64,000 nt of DNA from CAVYGM01 sp963768025. Lineage in GTDB: Bacteria; Bacteroidota; Bacteroidia; Cytophagales; Spirosomataceae. The stretch spans positions 62,001 through 126,000 of the forward strand of contig CAVYGM010000019.1 of the NCBI GenBank assembly GCA_963768025.1. Reading direction: 5' to 3'. The notes below the pieces were generated by a model. That model was not told the origin of the DNA. It made no database searches and saw only the letters and a program-made list of their open reading frames with translations. The first letter of the stretch is position 1. Every line of letters begins with the position of its first letter. Shown here piece after piece: positions 28,168 through 37,495 of the stretch. Position numbers and translations under genes: made by a program.

Positions 28168-28626
28168 ATGAATCAAAAGAATTTATTTTTAAAACGCGCC
28201 GTCGACCTCTCCATTCAGGGGAGTGTGGAAGGCAAAGGGTACCCGTTTGGGGCGGTGGTGGTGCGCCAGGGCAAAATAGTGGGCGAAGGCCATAACGAAG
28301 TGATTGCCGGCTGCGATCCCACGGCCCACGCCGAAATCGTGGCCATTCGACAGGCGGCCCAGAACCTGGGTACTTACGAACTAGCCGACTGTGAGCTGTA
28401 TACCTCCTGCGAGCCTTGCCCCATGTGCCTGGGGGCCATCTACTGGGCCAAAATCCCCAAAGTATACTACGCCAATACCCGCCACGATGCCGCCGACATC
28501 GGGTTTGATGATGCCCTGATCTACGAGGAAATCCCAAAGCCCGTGGAGGAACGACAAGTAGAGATGATTCCTCTCAGCAAGGAGGAAGCAATGAAGGCCT
28601 TTGAACTCTGGAAAGGTAGGGAGTAG
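28168..28626 (+). CDS. Nucleoside deaminase, guanine-deaminase-like (CDA superfamily)
   Basis: Zinc enzyme of 152 residues. The first zinc ligand and proton-transfer glutamate are in HAEIVAIRQAA (about residue 54) and the two cysteines are in CEPCPMCLGAIYW (about 80-90). The C-terminal part (YYANTRHDAADIGFDDALIYEEI) is the GuaD-type extension, in which DIGFDD is characteristic. It therefore most likely deaminates guanine to xanthine rather than being the tRNA deaminase TadA. It ends 5 bp before the convergent lipoprotein gene. Confidence 0.85.
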   Translation: MNQKNLFLKRAVDLSIQGSVEGKGYPFGAVVVRQGKIVGEGHNEVIAGCDPTAHAEIVAIRQAAQNLGTYELADCELYTSCEPCPMCLGAIYWAKIPKVYYANTRHDAADIGFDDALIYEEIPKPVEERQVEMIPLSKEEAMKAFELWKGRE

Positions 28627-28631
28627 CTATA

Positions 28632-29105
28632 TTACTCCTTCACCACAAACTTCAACCGAATGCGCGTCACCCTCGGGTAATCGAAGGCGGTGGTTTCGGT
28701 GGTCATTTCAAAGGAATCTTTTTTAACATCCCTCGGCGCGATGACCCAGCCGCTGCGGGCATCCTGCACGGTATCAGCGGCGGTAACCAGGATAGACTGC
28801 TGGTCGGGCGCCAGTGCCCAGTGCAGCATCGTAGGGGTATCGGCTCCCGCGTATTGCCCCACAAATGCCCCATCCGGCCGGAACTGCACACTTTCCATGT
28901 AGCGGTTGAAGGCGATACCCCCAAAATTGGCTACTTCTTTTCCATCCTTGAAGTTCAGGGCGTCGTTAACGTATACTTCCGAAATTCCCCAGCGGGGTAC
29001 CGCCAGCAGGTACTCCTTCGCCTCCTCGGGCGAATCGGCGGAAGAGGAACAGCTTAGTAGAATATAAACTAAGGACAGCAGGATAAGAATATTTTTCAAG
29101 TTCAT
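28632..29105 (-). CDS. Lipoprotein of unknown function
   Basis: Exported lipoprotein of 157 residues starting MNLKNILILLSLVYILLSC, with lipobox ILLSC and a short serine-rich linker (SSSADSPEEA). The body is beta-rich (YLLAVPRWGISEVYVNDALN, VQFRPDGAFVGQYAGAD, SGWVIAPRDVKKDSFEM), consistent with a single beta-sandwich or lipocalin-like domain. I recognise no named family. The ATG at 29105 is used because it starts the lipoprotein signal. CinA lies 98 bp upstream on the same strand. Confidence 0.75.
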   Translation of the reverse strand: MNLKNILILLSLVYILLSCSSSADSPEEAKEYLLAVPRWGISEVYVNDALNFKDGKEVANFGGIAFNRYMESVQFRPDGAFVGQYAGADTPTMLHWALAPDQQSILVTAADTVQDARSGWVIAPRDVKKDSFEMTTETTAFDYPRVTRIRLKFVVKE

Positions 29106-29203
29106 AGCGAGTGCACCAGGGTTATTCAACGAATATACGAAGGTACTAGTCCCCGCTTTTGAGACAAGCACTTTCCTCTGCAATTTCCGAAAAAGCAACA
29201 GGC

Positions 29204-29695
29204 TCAGGTTTTCACTACCGCAGTGAGTTCCTCCATGAGGGTACGGGCAAGCAGATCCGCGGTTTGAAGCACGATAAGCTCGGGGGTACCTTCGAACACC
29301 TCCCGAACTGCAATGGAACTATCCCGGTATAGCATGTGTAAAAACATGGTACCTACCGGCTTTTCGGGGGTTTCGCTGCCGCCGGGAGTGGTGAGGCCCG
29401 TGTTGGCTACGTAAATATCCGCTTTGATCAATTTTTTGAGCCGTACCGCCATCTCGCGCGTCACTTCCGCTGATTCGGGAGTGTATTTTTTGATAAAGTC
29501 CGCAGAAATTTTCAGAACATCTTCCTTGATGCAGGCGTCGTAGCACACCACTCCGCCTTGCAGGATTTTGCCGCTTTCGGGCGTTAGCGAGAATTCACTG
29601 GCCAGGCGTCCGGCGGTGGCGCTTTCGGCAAAGGCGATGGTCAATTTCAATTCGCACAGTAGCCGACTACAATCTTTGACGAGTTGTGATGGCAT
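29204..29695 (-). CDS. CinA family protein, nicotinamide-nucleotide amidohydrolase (PncC)-like
   Basis: Stand-alone C-terminal CinA domain of 163 residues. Family signatures are IAFAESATAGRLASEFSLTP and GGVVCYDACIKEDVLKIS, followed by SAEVTREMAVRLKKLIKADI and YVANTGLTTPGG. PncC hydrolyses NMN to nicotinate mononucleotide and ammonia in pyridine-nucleotide salvage. The amino-terminal CinA (COG1058) half is absent, as is common. It is probably co-transcribed with the lipoprotein gene. Confidence 0.9.
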   Translation of the reverse strand: MPSQLVKDCSRLLCELKLTIAFAESATAGRLASEFSLTPESGKILQGGVVCYDACIKEDVLKISADFIKKYTPESAEVTREMAVRLKKLIKADIYVANTGLTTPGGSETPEKPVGTMFLHMLYRDSSIAVREVFEGTPELIVLQTADLLARTLMEELTAVVKT

Positions 29696-29847
29696 AGATC
29701 AGGATTCATTTAGGTCGTGAATACACCATTCATCTCTAAAAAGCCGTACCAGTTTTTATAAAATATAGCCGAAAAGCCCGAGGCTGTCTATCGGGAAATT
29801 AACCTCCCAGTAACGGTTGAGAATTATTTCCAGGAGCAATTCCGTTG

Positions 29848-29855
29848 TACATTTG
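29848..29855 (+). promoter_or_regulatory. Bacteroidota -7 promoter element for the S1/P1 nuclease gene
   Basis: TACATTTG matches TAnnTTTG exactly, about 34 bp before the ATG. A T-rich segment (TTATTT at 29824) sits at a plausible -33 distance. Confidence 0.45.
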
Positions 29856-29888
29856 CCCCGTTGTTTAAAGAAAAAATTGACCCCATTC

Positions 29889-30657
29889 ATGAAAAAATTC
29901 TTTGTTGTTTGCCTGAGCCTATTGGTACTATCCCAATCAGCCTTTGCCTGGGGTGTTACAGGCCACCGGGTGGTAGGACTGGTAGCACAGAACCATCTAA
30001 CAAAACGTGTTAACCGCAAAGTAGCCACCGCGCTGCGCCAAAACTCCCTGGCTGAAGTATCCAACTGGATGGACGACGTCAAGTCCGACACCGCCTACAA
30101 CCACACCCACGACTGGCACTGGGTCACGATCCTCAAAGGACAAACCTACGAGCAGTCTCAGAAGAACCCCAAGGGCGATATTGTGATGAAGATCAACGAA
30201 CTCGTGGCATCCCTGAAAGCCGGCAACCTGTCCGCCGCACAGGAAAAGGAGACACCTGGAATTTCTGGTCCACCTCGTTGGCGACCTGCATCAGCCCCTG
30301 CACGTGGGTGACCGCGACGACCAAGGCGGCAACAGGGTACGGGTGACGTGGTTTGGAGAAAATTCCAATCTGCACCGGGTATGGGACAGCGACATGATCG
30401 AAAACAAAAGCCTCAGCTACTCCGATCTGGCCGGTTTTCTGGACGAGCCTACCAAAGATCAGATCAAACAATGGCAGGCCATGAGTACCCTCGACTGGGC
30501 CGCCGTGTCGCAGAGCCACCTGCCGCAGGTATACACCCTACCCGCCGACGGCAAGCTAGGCTACCGCTACTCCTACCTCAACTTCGACACCGTACAGACT
30601 TGCCTCATGCAGGCGGGGATTCATCTGGCGGGGTTGCTGAATGAGATTTATGGGTAG
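29889..30657 (+). pseudogene. S1/P1 nuclease, one frameshift
   Basis: Zinc-dependent secreted nuclease of about 256 residues that cleaves single-stranded DNA/RNA or acts as a 3'-nucleotidase. The signal peptide MKKFFVVCLSLLVLSQSAFA leaves a mature N-terminal tryptophan (WGVTGHRVVG), the residue that ligates zinc in this family. Other zinc ligands are visible in WMDDVKSD, HTHDWHWV, HLVGDLHQPLHVGD (out of frame) and NLHRVWDSD. A one-base shift near 30252 separates the first 120 residues from the rest; shifting there restores HLEFLVHLVGDLHQPLHVGD. A degraded copy of the C-terminus occurs at 33036-33149. Confidence 0.88.
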
Positions 30658-30667
30658 CTAGAATACA

Positions 30668-30706
30668 AGAAAGGTGGCTACCGGATGGGTAGCCACCTTT
30701 CTTTTT
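30668..30706. terminator. Bidirectional terminator between nuclease and T9SS protein genes
   Basis: A perfect 15-bp inverted repeat (AGAAAGGTGGCTACC at 30668-30682, complement at 30688-30702) followed by TTTT, and preceded by A-residues for the opposite strand. It sits between convergent genes. Confidence 0.85.
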
Positions 30707-30716
30707 ATCCAATGCT

Positions 30717-32034
30717 TTACTCCACCACAACTAGTTTTTTGGTCACGCGTTGGGTTTCGTTAAAGACCGAGATCAGGTACATCCCCGCTTTCAGCTTTTG
30801 GTTGGTCAGGTCGATTTGTAGGGCATCCTGCTCGATGACCACCTCCCGCTGCCAGCGGATGCTGCCGGTCAGGTCGTGGATGCTGGCCGTGGCCTTGCCG
30901 CGTAGCCCCTCCACCCGTACGTTTACCAACCGCGAAGCCGGGTTGGGGTACACCTCCATCGTCAGTTCACGGACCACCTCCGGCTCCGAGGAAACCTCTG
31001 CCCCCTGCCGGGACTGGGGCGAAGCGGTGGCCTGTGTGCCCGCCGCATTCCAGTGCACGTTCTTGTCAGAATCCACCTTTTTAGCGATGAACAGCCCCGT
31101 CATCGTCGTCAGGGCCTTGTCGCCGCTCACTTTCAGCGTCTTTTGGGTGTAGACCGTGGCCGTGACGGTGCTCCCCTCCTTTATGTCCACATCGTCGCCC
31201 GTGAAGATCCGCACCGCGTGGCCGTTGTCCGAGATCGTCACGGCCTTGTAGCCGTCCAGTTTTTTCTCGATCAACAGGTCGGTGCTCTGCGCAAAGGAAA
31301 CCGAGGCATTCTCATCTAGTTTCAGGCTCTTGACGTGGACGGTGCCATGGCCCGTGAACCTGATCTGGGCGTTTTTGCCCACCTTCACATCCTCGTAGCA
31401 GCTTTGATCCAGTACCACCAACCCGCTGTTGTCCTTGATGTCGACCTTGTTCTTGCAGGTCACGCTGGCCACCCGGAAGGCGGGCAGGATGCCCGCGGAA
31501 ACCTGGCCCTGCTGGTAGTCGCTCACTTGGCTACCGCCCTTGCTGTCCAGCTCGGGGGCTATCACGAAGCTGTTCGGAGCCGTGACCGTAGTACCCTCTT
31601 CGAGCTTCGCCTTTCTGCCCGCTTCGACGACCCCCACCGATCCGCTCTTCACCACGTTGGCTTTCATTTTGACTTCTTCGTAGCCGATCACCACGTACGA
31701 CTTGAGCAGATTGGGATCACTCAGGTCGATTACGTCACCGATTCCGTCTCCATCGGCATCGGCCTGGTCGGGGTTAACCACCAATGGCGCATTGTCCACG
31801 CTGTCCAGCACGCCGTCGTTGTCGTCATCGTCATCACATCCATCACCCTGACCATCTTGATCATTATCAGCCTGGGAGTCGTTGGCTATGGTAGGGCAGT
31901 TGTCTTTGTAATCCAATATACCGTCTTAAGTCACCAGTGTACGTCTGTGCCTGCCCGCTGTAGGCCCAAGCAAAGGACAGGCTTACGAGAGCGACGCGCA
32001 GGGCAAGTTTTCTGAGAAAGATAGCCGCAGCCAT
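30717..32034 (-). CDS. T9SS-sorted protein with thrombospondin type 3 repeats, frameshifted after the signal peptide
   Basis: Secreted or surface protein of about 439 residues. The main frame runs 31916-30717 and starts within calcium-binding thrombospondin-3 repeats (DNDQDGQGDGCDDDDDNDG, ADADGDGIGD). Upstream, a different frame encodes a signal peptide starting with MAAAIFLRKLALRVALVSLS and ending AYSGQAQ, from an ATG at 32034. One shift near 31925 joins them through DGILDYKDNCP. The middle is a repetitive beta-helix-like region (VGKNAQIRFTGHGTVHVKS, LKLDENASVSFAQSTDLLI). The C-terminus is a type A T9SS sorting domain (MEVYPNPASRLVNVRVEG through GMYLISVFNETQRVTKKLVV). It is probably exported and anchored or released by the Por secretion system. 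Confidence 0.8.
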
Positions 32035-33035
32035 GGCATGGATAAGCCAGAGGGGCCGGTTTGTCTACATGTAAAATTCTTGTTCATGTCAGAGTTTTGA
32101 ATAGTGGTTGAAGCGATTGGATTGGTTGCTTGTTTGCCCACGGCGCAAACTACCGCTCAGGCAGTACGGGCTGCCTGGTGTTGGATGATCTTCAAAAGGA
32201 GCCGTGTTCGTCGGATCCTCTCCACTACTCCGGACTTTTTGGCTATCGCACTTCGCGACAAGAGGCCGCTAGTATGAGCTATCAGTAGGTGAAATTGGGG
32301 GGAGAAAATGAAAATAGCTACATGGATTTAGGGGTTGGGTGAGATGTCAGTGTTCAAAATTGCCGGGGGCAAGTAAATGCCAGAGCATGTTGGTGAGAAA
32401 AAACGGGAGGCAGGTGATTTCATTTTTCAAGGAAGTAGCCCAATGAGACAGCAGCTACTTTGTTCAGCCCCTTGGTGGCGTTGGAAATTGGAAGTAAGAA
32501 GGTATTGGTTCGAATAGTGTAGGATAAGGTAGGTGTGAAAATAGTGCTGCTTTTTTTCGGCAGGATACATTAGCCCACATTCGGGGCCATTTATAGGACA
32601 AATATAGAAATTATTGTGACATTCCAACTATAAAATTGGCCAATACCAGTGAAGGCTTATCTGACGCGACTGCTGCCCACTTTTCGGGGGGGAAAAGAAG
32701 GTCGATGTTTTGAGCAAAGCAAACCTATAATCAGCAGTTTACGCAGTTTTTATGGGTGGAAAATAGAGTATCGTTTGAGCCGAACTTTGTGGATAATCAC
32801 GAGTGATTTTTTACAAAAAAAATGGACCCGTCTCCGCTATCTGCTAATACAAAACCGGCGACCATTTCCGGACATATTTTGTTTACTTAAAGTTGATTAA
32901 AATACACCATTTTTGGCATAAAAATAGTAGCCGGGATCTCTTTAAAACTGGCGCTTTTGGATTATTGTCACCGGGTGCATAACGCAATGCTTTCAAACTG
33001 GGAATAAAGTCCGTTACCTGTGACAAAACGGCAAT
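32035..33035. other. Gene-poor kilobase
   Basis: No convincing gene. The part next to 32034 should hold the promoter of the T9SS gene and includes a 7-bp inverted repeat (CAGGCAG at 32158-32164, CTGCCTG at 32171-32177). Short open frames at 32427-32627 (minus) and 32649-32900 (plus) have no recognisable motif, and their composition looks non-coding. The segment is more AT-rich than the surrounding genes and ends in a nuclease gene fragment, so it is probably decayed DNA. Confidence 0.5.
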
Positions 33036-33149
33036 GCCGACGGCAAGTTGGGACGTTCCTACCTCAACTTCGATACCATACGGACTTGCCTCATGCAGGC
33101 GGGTATTTATGTTGGCGAGGTTGGTCACCAGGATCCTACTAGCAAGTAA
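33036..33149 (+). pseudogene. Fragment of an S1/P1 nuclease C-terminus
   Basis: The frame reads ADGKLGRSYLNFDTIRTCLM, then QAGIYVGEVG, ending at a stop codon. It aligns directly with the end of the nuclease at 29889-30657 (ADGKLGYRYSYLNFDTVQTC and LMQAGIHLAGL). No upstream part of the gene is present. It is about 2.4 kb away from the parent and on the same strand. It is evidently the leftover of a tandem duplication or of a second nuclease gene. Confidence 0.8.
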
Positions 33150-33356
33150 GAACGCCTGAAAGTACCTTTCGCTTTTGTTACATTCCCTATCATAGCCGCA
33201 GGCGCGTTGATTCAATTGAAAAAAATGTACTAGTTTTACCCAGGCAAAGGGAAGCATTGCTAGCGAAAAGTTCCGAAAAGCGCCAAGGAATGACATACCG
33301 GGCCACGCAGTTTTTTTTTAAAATCCTGATTACACTCTTAACTACCCCCAAAACTA

Positions 33357-34304
33357 ATGGCGACAGGTCTTCTCGCACTTCTGGATGATGTGGCGGCACT
33401 GGTAAAAGTCAGTGCGGCGAGTCTCGATGACGTACCCACCCAAGTGGCTAAAACCACGGGCAAGGTTTCCGGCATCGTCATTGACGACACGGCTGTGACG
33501 CCTAAGTACGTAGTAGGCCTTGATCCCAAACGCGAGCTATCCATTATCTACCAGATCGCAAAAAAATCACTTATAAATAAAGTGGTTTTTTTGGGCCCGG
33601 CGGCCCTGCTGCTCGGGTACTTTGCCCCGGTGCTCATCCCTTACCTGCTCATGATAGGGGGTGCGTTTTTGTGCTTTGAAGGGTACGAAAAGGTGCATTC
33701 CATTTTCAGCAAATCGGCCCACGCCCCGGATGATCAGCCCACCGAGGAAATGAAGGTGATTACCCCCGAGGAGTTGGAAAAAGAGCGGGTGGGTAGTGCG
33801 GTGCGAACCGATTTTATCCTTTCCTCCGAAATCATGGCCATTGCCTATTCCACCGTCGCGGAAAGTCCGTTGGTCACGCAGATCGTGGTGCTGTTTACGG
33901 TAGCCATCTTCATCACCATTGCGGTGTATGGTTTTGTGGCCCTGATTGTGAAAGCAGATGACATTGGCGTTCACATGGCGAAGGAGCGATTCAACCCGAC
34001 CACCCGGAAAATCGGGCGCGGCCTCGTAAAAGGGATGCCCCGGTTCCTGATCCTGCTGGGCTATGTAGGTACGGCGGCCATGCTGTGGGTAGGAGCCGAA
34101 ATTATCGCCCATGGCATTCCATTCCTGCACCATGCGCTGGAAGCCCTGGAGCATTCCCTCGCCGGTGTGCCCGCTCTGGCCTGGCTGGCAAAGGTACTGC
34201 TGCTGGCGCTGGGTGGTGTCCTACTCGGAGCGGTGATAGCCCAGATTTTGGCCCTGGGCAGCAAGCTCTTCAAACGCTCCCCAGAAAAGGCTGTGCACGG
34301 GTAG
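33357..34304 (+). CDS. DUF808 family inner-membrane protein (YedI-like)
   Basis: Integral membrane protein of 315 residues. The N-terminus MATGLLALLDDVAALVKVSA and the region DDTAVTPKYVVGLDPKREL are hallmarks of DUF808. Hydrophobic segments follow at about 77-107, 165-195, 225-250 and 275-300. The family is widespread but of unknown function. An in-frame ATG starts it and the length agrees with E. coli YedI. It is monocistronic, converging on the BatA-type gene. Confidence 0.92.
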   Translation: MATGLLALLDDVAALVKVSAASLDDVPTQVAKTTGKVSGIVIDDTAVTPKYVVGLDPKRELSIIYQIAKKSLINKVVFLGPAALLLGYFAPVLIPYLLMIGGAFLCFEGYEKVHSIFSKSAHAPDDQPTEEMKVITPEELEKERVGSAVRTDFILSSEIMAIAYSTVAESPLVTQIVVLFTVAIFITIAVYGFVALIVKADDIGVHMAKERFNPTTRKIGRGLVKGMPRFLILLGYVGTAAMLWVGAEIIAHGIPFLHHALEALEHSLAGVPALAWLAKVLLLALGGVLLGAVIAQILALGSKLFKRSPEKAVHG

Positions 34305-34362
34305 GTACCCGGTACCCGGTGGCAGTACGGTGTACGAATTAAAAACTACACTCTGCTGCCAC

Positions 34363-36429
34363 CTACCCTTTCATCAACCGGATCAACAGGATCTCGATCA
34401 GCAAAAATGCCAGGGCAGCCACGAGGAAGTACTTCCAGAGACTGGTCCCCAGGTTTTGCTCCTCAAACTCGCGGGAGAACGCCGAGTCGTCAATCTTGTC
34501 AAACACTTGCACATTCTTCATTCCTGAAAATGCCGCACGAAGTTCGTCGGGGGAATAGTATTCCAGTTTGGACTCGGAATTATCGTGATTCAGGGCCATC
34601 AACTGCTCCGTTTTATCGTCGTTTACCAGTTCGTAGTAGCCGGGGTCCACGGACTGCCCGTCGTTGAGTTGGTTGCTTTTGGGCAATTCCAGCATCAGTT
34701 GGTTGCCATTGAGGCGCTGCACCGGTATCAGCTCGGTTTTGTCGCGTCGCAACTTGTACACGGCATTGGGATTGGGATCCCCCACCGTCACCAACAGGTT
34801 GGTTTCGTCGAAGGAGTAAGCCGTGCGCTGCGCCCGCACGCTGAGCGCGGCCAGCTTGTACATTACGGGTACGAACAACGCATGCTGCGCCACATTCCCG
34901 TAGGCCGATTCCAACGGAGCCGCAAACAGGTACACCTTTCCCTTTCCTACCGACGCCTGGCTCAGATACGGCTGTCCGCTGCGAAGTGACAGGAGTACAC
35001 TGCCAAAGTTCCCCCACTGCCAGGTGGGCGAAGCCGCCGGCAAACTCAGGTTGGCTTCCTGCCGAATGGATTCTTCGAACACATCGCTGAAAAAAGGAAT
35101 CTCCTTGTTGGGTACGTTGAGCGGAACAGGTTGTGGGGTACCTTCTTTGGAAGACAGCCCCGATACCCCCAGGGTAGTCAGGAAGGGACTATAGGCACTT
35201 TGATTGGGTTCACGAGGAGGAATTACCGCCAGACTTCCGCCTTTTTTCACAAAGTCGTCGAGAGCCGCCCGAATGGATCCCGAAGGCTGGTCCACTCCTT
35301 CCAACACCACCAGATCGGCGCTCCGCAGCAGGCCCACGTCCACGTTGGACATGCTAAAACTCTGGGTGCGGAACAGGCTATCGTTATCGTATACATTCTC
35401 GATGTACTGACCTCCGCTTTGCTGGCCGTACAGGTGCACGACATTAATCACCGGCGAGGCATTGAGCACAAAATAGTAGTCGTTATCGAACGTAATCGGG
35501 AAATCATCGAAGGTGATGCGGCCTTTTTTGTAGCCGCGCCCTTTGATGCTAAAATTGAACCGGGCCGTAGCCGAGCCATTGGCCGGTACATCCACGGAAG
35601 CCGTCGATACCTGGGCGTCGTCCAGGTAGAGCTTTATGACCGTGCTCTGGGCTTCCTCTACGCCCGAGTTACTTACTTTCACAAAGAGGATATTATTCTG
35701 CAATTCCCGGATAAAGGGGGTATTGAGCCAAACCGAGTCCACAAAAATATTTTTTTCGGGAGTGGCCTGCACCGGTACCAGAAAGAGCTTATTGGTAGAG
35801 TCGACGCTAAGTTTGGACAAATCACCCACGGTACTTTTCTGGAAGTCTGAAAACCAGAACAGCTGGTTTTTGCCCGCCGTTACGTGCCGGGCCATGAGGT
35901 TTTCCTGGCGGCGGTACACATCCGAAAGCGTACGGGGGGTGTGCGACAGGCCAATGGTAGTGAGACGATCCCTGATTTTATCGGCCGTGGCCAGGGTTTG
36001 TTCCTGGGCGGTGAAGTCGTTGGTTAGTAGTTGCAGCGAGGTGGCGTTGCGGAACAATCCCAGCAGATCGCCCAGGCGACCCGTCGCTATATCAATGTAG
36101 CGCTTGCTGTTTTCCTCATTCTGCATGCTGTACGAATTGTCGAGGTACAGGCTCGTAACGCCTTGCCGACTGATACCCATCTCGCTTTTACCCGCCAGAA
36201 ATGGCTGGGCAAAAGCCAGCACCAGGCAGGCGATGGCTAGTACCCGGGCCGCCATAATAAGCCAATGCTTGATTCGCCGGAACGAGCTCGTTTGGGTCTC
36301 GACGGCTTTTAGAAAAGCTACGTTGGTAAAGAAAACCCGCTTGGTACGCCGGAAATTAAAGAAATGGATGGCAATGGGCACCGAAACTGCCAAAAGGCCC
36401 CACAGGAATGATGGAAAAAGAAAACTCAC
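34363..36429 (-). CDS. BatA domain membrane protein (aerotolerance-type N-terminus, vWA-like)
   Basis: Inner-membrane protein of 688 residues. The N-terminal BatA block FLFPSFLWGLLAVSVPIAIH plus FFNFRRTKRVFFTNVAFL is followed by a second helix (IMAARVLAIACLVLAFAQPF), a vWA-like region beginning TSLYLDNSYSMQNEENS (a degenerate MIDAS DxSxS), a long beta-rich periplasmic part, and a final helix (LWKYFLVAALAFLLIEILLI). Such proteins accompany MoxR/Bat systems or stand alone in Bacteroidota. The start codon is GTG at 36429; no better ATG exists. The function is unknown beyond association with the envelope. It is followed by a 58-bp gap to the convergent DUF808 gene. Confidence 0.88.
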   Translation of the reverse strand: MSFLFPSFLWGLLAVSVPIAIHFFNFRRTKRVFFTNVAFLKAVETQTSSFRRIKHWLIMAARVLAIACLVLAFAQPFLAGKSEMGISRQGVTSLYLDNSYSMQNEENSKRYIDIATGRLGDLLGLFRNATSLQLLTNDFTAQEQTLATADKIRDRLTTIGLSHTPRTLSDVYRRQENLMARHVTAGKNQLFWFSDFQKSTVGDLSKLSVDSTNKLFLVPVQATPEKNIFVDSVWLNTPFIRELQNNILFVKVSNSGVEEAQSTVIKLYLDDAQVSTASVDVPANGSATARFNFSIKGRGYKKGRITFDDFPITFDNDYYFVLNASPVINVVHLYGQQSGGQYIENVYDNDSLFRTQSFSMSNVDVGLLRSADLVVLEGVDQPSGSIRAALDDFVKKGGSLAVIPPREPNQSAYSPFLTTLGVSGLSSKEGTPQPVPLNVPNKEIPFFSDVFEESIRQEANLSLPAASPTWQWGNFGSVLLSLRSGQPYLSQASVGKGKVYLFAAPLESAYGNVAQHALFVPVMYKLAALSVRAQRTAYSFDETNLLVTVGDPNPNAVYKLRRDKTELIPVQRLNGNQLMLELPKSNQLNDGQSVDPGYYELVNDDKTEQLMALNHDNSESKLEYYSPDELRAAFSGMKNVQVFDKIDDSAFSREFEEQNLGTSLWKYFLVAALAFLLIEILLIRLMKG

Positions 36430-36759
36430 GTTTTATTTAATTTTGAATGATAGAATGATAGAATGAGTGAATAATGTCCATAGCTCTGGTTTCTAAGTTC
36501 GCGGTCAATGTTTTTGGTAATAAAACAACACCAAAAACGATTACCCAATTACCAATAACCAATTAACGGTTTACTGGAAGCACAAAGTACGCCAAAATCC
36601 GGTATCCCTTTTTATTTCATTTGGGTTTCTGCGAAGTCAAGGGCTTTTTCATAACTTTGTGGTCGTTTTTGCAATAGCACCTACCGAAAGGCTGCCCAGC
36701 AGCGCATTCGACTCTAATAAAAGCATTTTAAGTTAAAATTATAATTTACGTAAGAGGAA
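36430..36759. other. 330-bp intergenic region between divergent genes
   Basis: Holds the 5' regions of the BatA-type and YcxB-like genes. A short tandem repeat of GAATGATA-like units lies at about 36443-36470, similar to one near 12525. No gene or clear promoter consensus was seen. Confidence 0.4.
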
Positions 36760-37308
36760 ATGGCCAAAATACCTTCAAACAAGCACCAAACCGTGTACCA
36801 GGCTCCCGCCAACCCGGCTGCCATTCGTACCAAAAGGTATGCGCTTGACACTAAAAAATACATTAGCCTGGCGATGCGGCACTTTATCAAGTCGCAACTG
36901 AAATGGGCGCTGATTCCGCTGGCCCTGCTGGTGATCAATGCTATCGTAAGCCTGACGGGCCTGTACCCCAACTATTGGATTTACGTGACGATTCTGGTCG
37001 GCGTGATCCTGTACCTGCTCTTTTGGGTGATCCAGTTCACGGGCATTACCCAGCTCGAACAGTACAAGCCCATGTTTGAGAAGTATATCTACGAGATCGA
37101 TCCCCGGCAGATTCTGATGAAGATCAATCAGAAAGAAGGCGGCGTGATGAAGTGGGACATGATCAAGGAAGGCTACAAGGATAAGGATGCCTACGTGCTG
37201 GTACTTTCACGCGGACAGTTTATTTACCTACCCTTCACGGTGTTCAATTCCGAGCACGATATGAAGCTATTCGACCGCATTTTGAAGCAGAAGGAGTTGA
37301 TTAAGTAG
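36760..37308 (+). CDS. YcxB-like membrane protein
   Basis: Protein of 182 residues with two adjacent transmembrane helices (about residues 47-65, WALIPLALLVINAIVSL, and 72-92, WIYVTILVGVILYLLFWVI) flanked by cytoplasmic parts. The C-terminal segment (YVLVLSRGQFIYLPFTVFN, then LFDRILKQKEL) looks like the YcxB C-terminal domain, in which the YLP motif and a following FDRIL helix are typical. Function unknown. It is monocistronic, ending in the strong repeat hairpin at 37360. Confidence 0.65.
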   Translation: MAKIPSNKHQTVYQAPANPAAIRTKRYALDTKKYISLAMRHFIKSQLKWALIPLALLVINAIVSLTGLYPNYWIYVTILVGVILYLLFWVIQFTGITQLEQYKPMFEKYIYEIDPRQILMKINQKEGGVMKWDMIKEGYKDKDAYVLVLSRGQFIYLPFTVFNSEHDMKLFDRILKQKELIK

Positions 37309-37359
37309 CGATCAACTTTCGGTGGTCGGCCGGGCGGCGTTCCGCTTTCGGCTGTTTTT

Positions 37360-37420
37360 ACCGCTAAGACGCTAAGACGCAAGGAATCTCTTTGCGTCTT
37401 AGCGTCTTAGCGGTTTTCTT
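37360..37420 (+). repeat. 23-bp perfect inverted repeat with internal direct repeats, also a terminator
   Basis: Left arm 37360-37382, right arm 37392-37414. Each arm contains two copies of CGCTAAGA/TCTTAGCG. The right arm is followed by TTTTCTTTT. It follows the YcxB-like gene by 51 bp and can act as its terminator. Sequences of this kind (CGCTAAGACGC...) recur between genes in many Bacteroidota genomes. Confidence 0.8.
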
Positions 37421-37495
37421 TTATCACAGTTTCTCTTAAAACTGAAAAAGCTGTATTTTGTCCCCAAAGAATTCATCAATCAATCTACTAAAACA

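Noticed and set aside
32649..32900. 83-codon frame in the gene-poor kilobase
   Set aside because: Basic, aromatic-rich product without motif, no promoter or partner; not supported as a gene.
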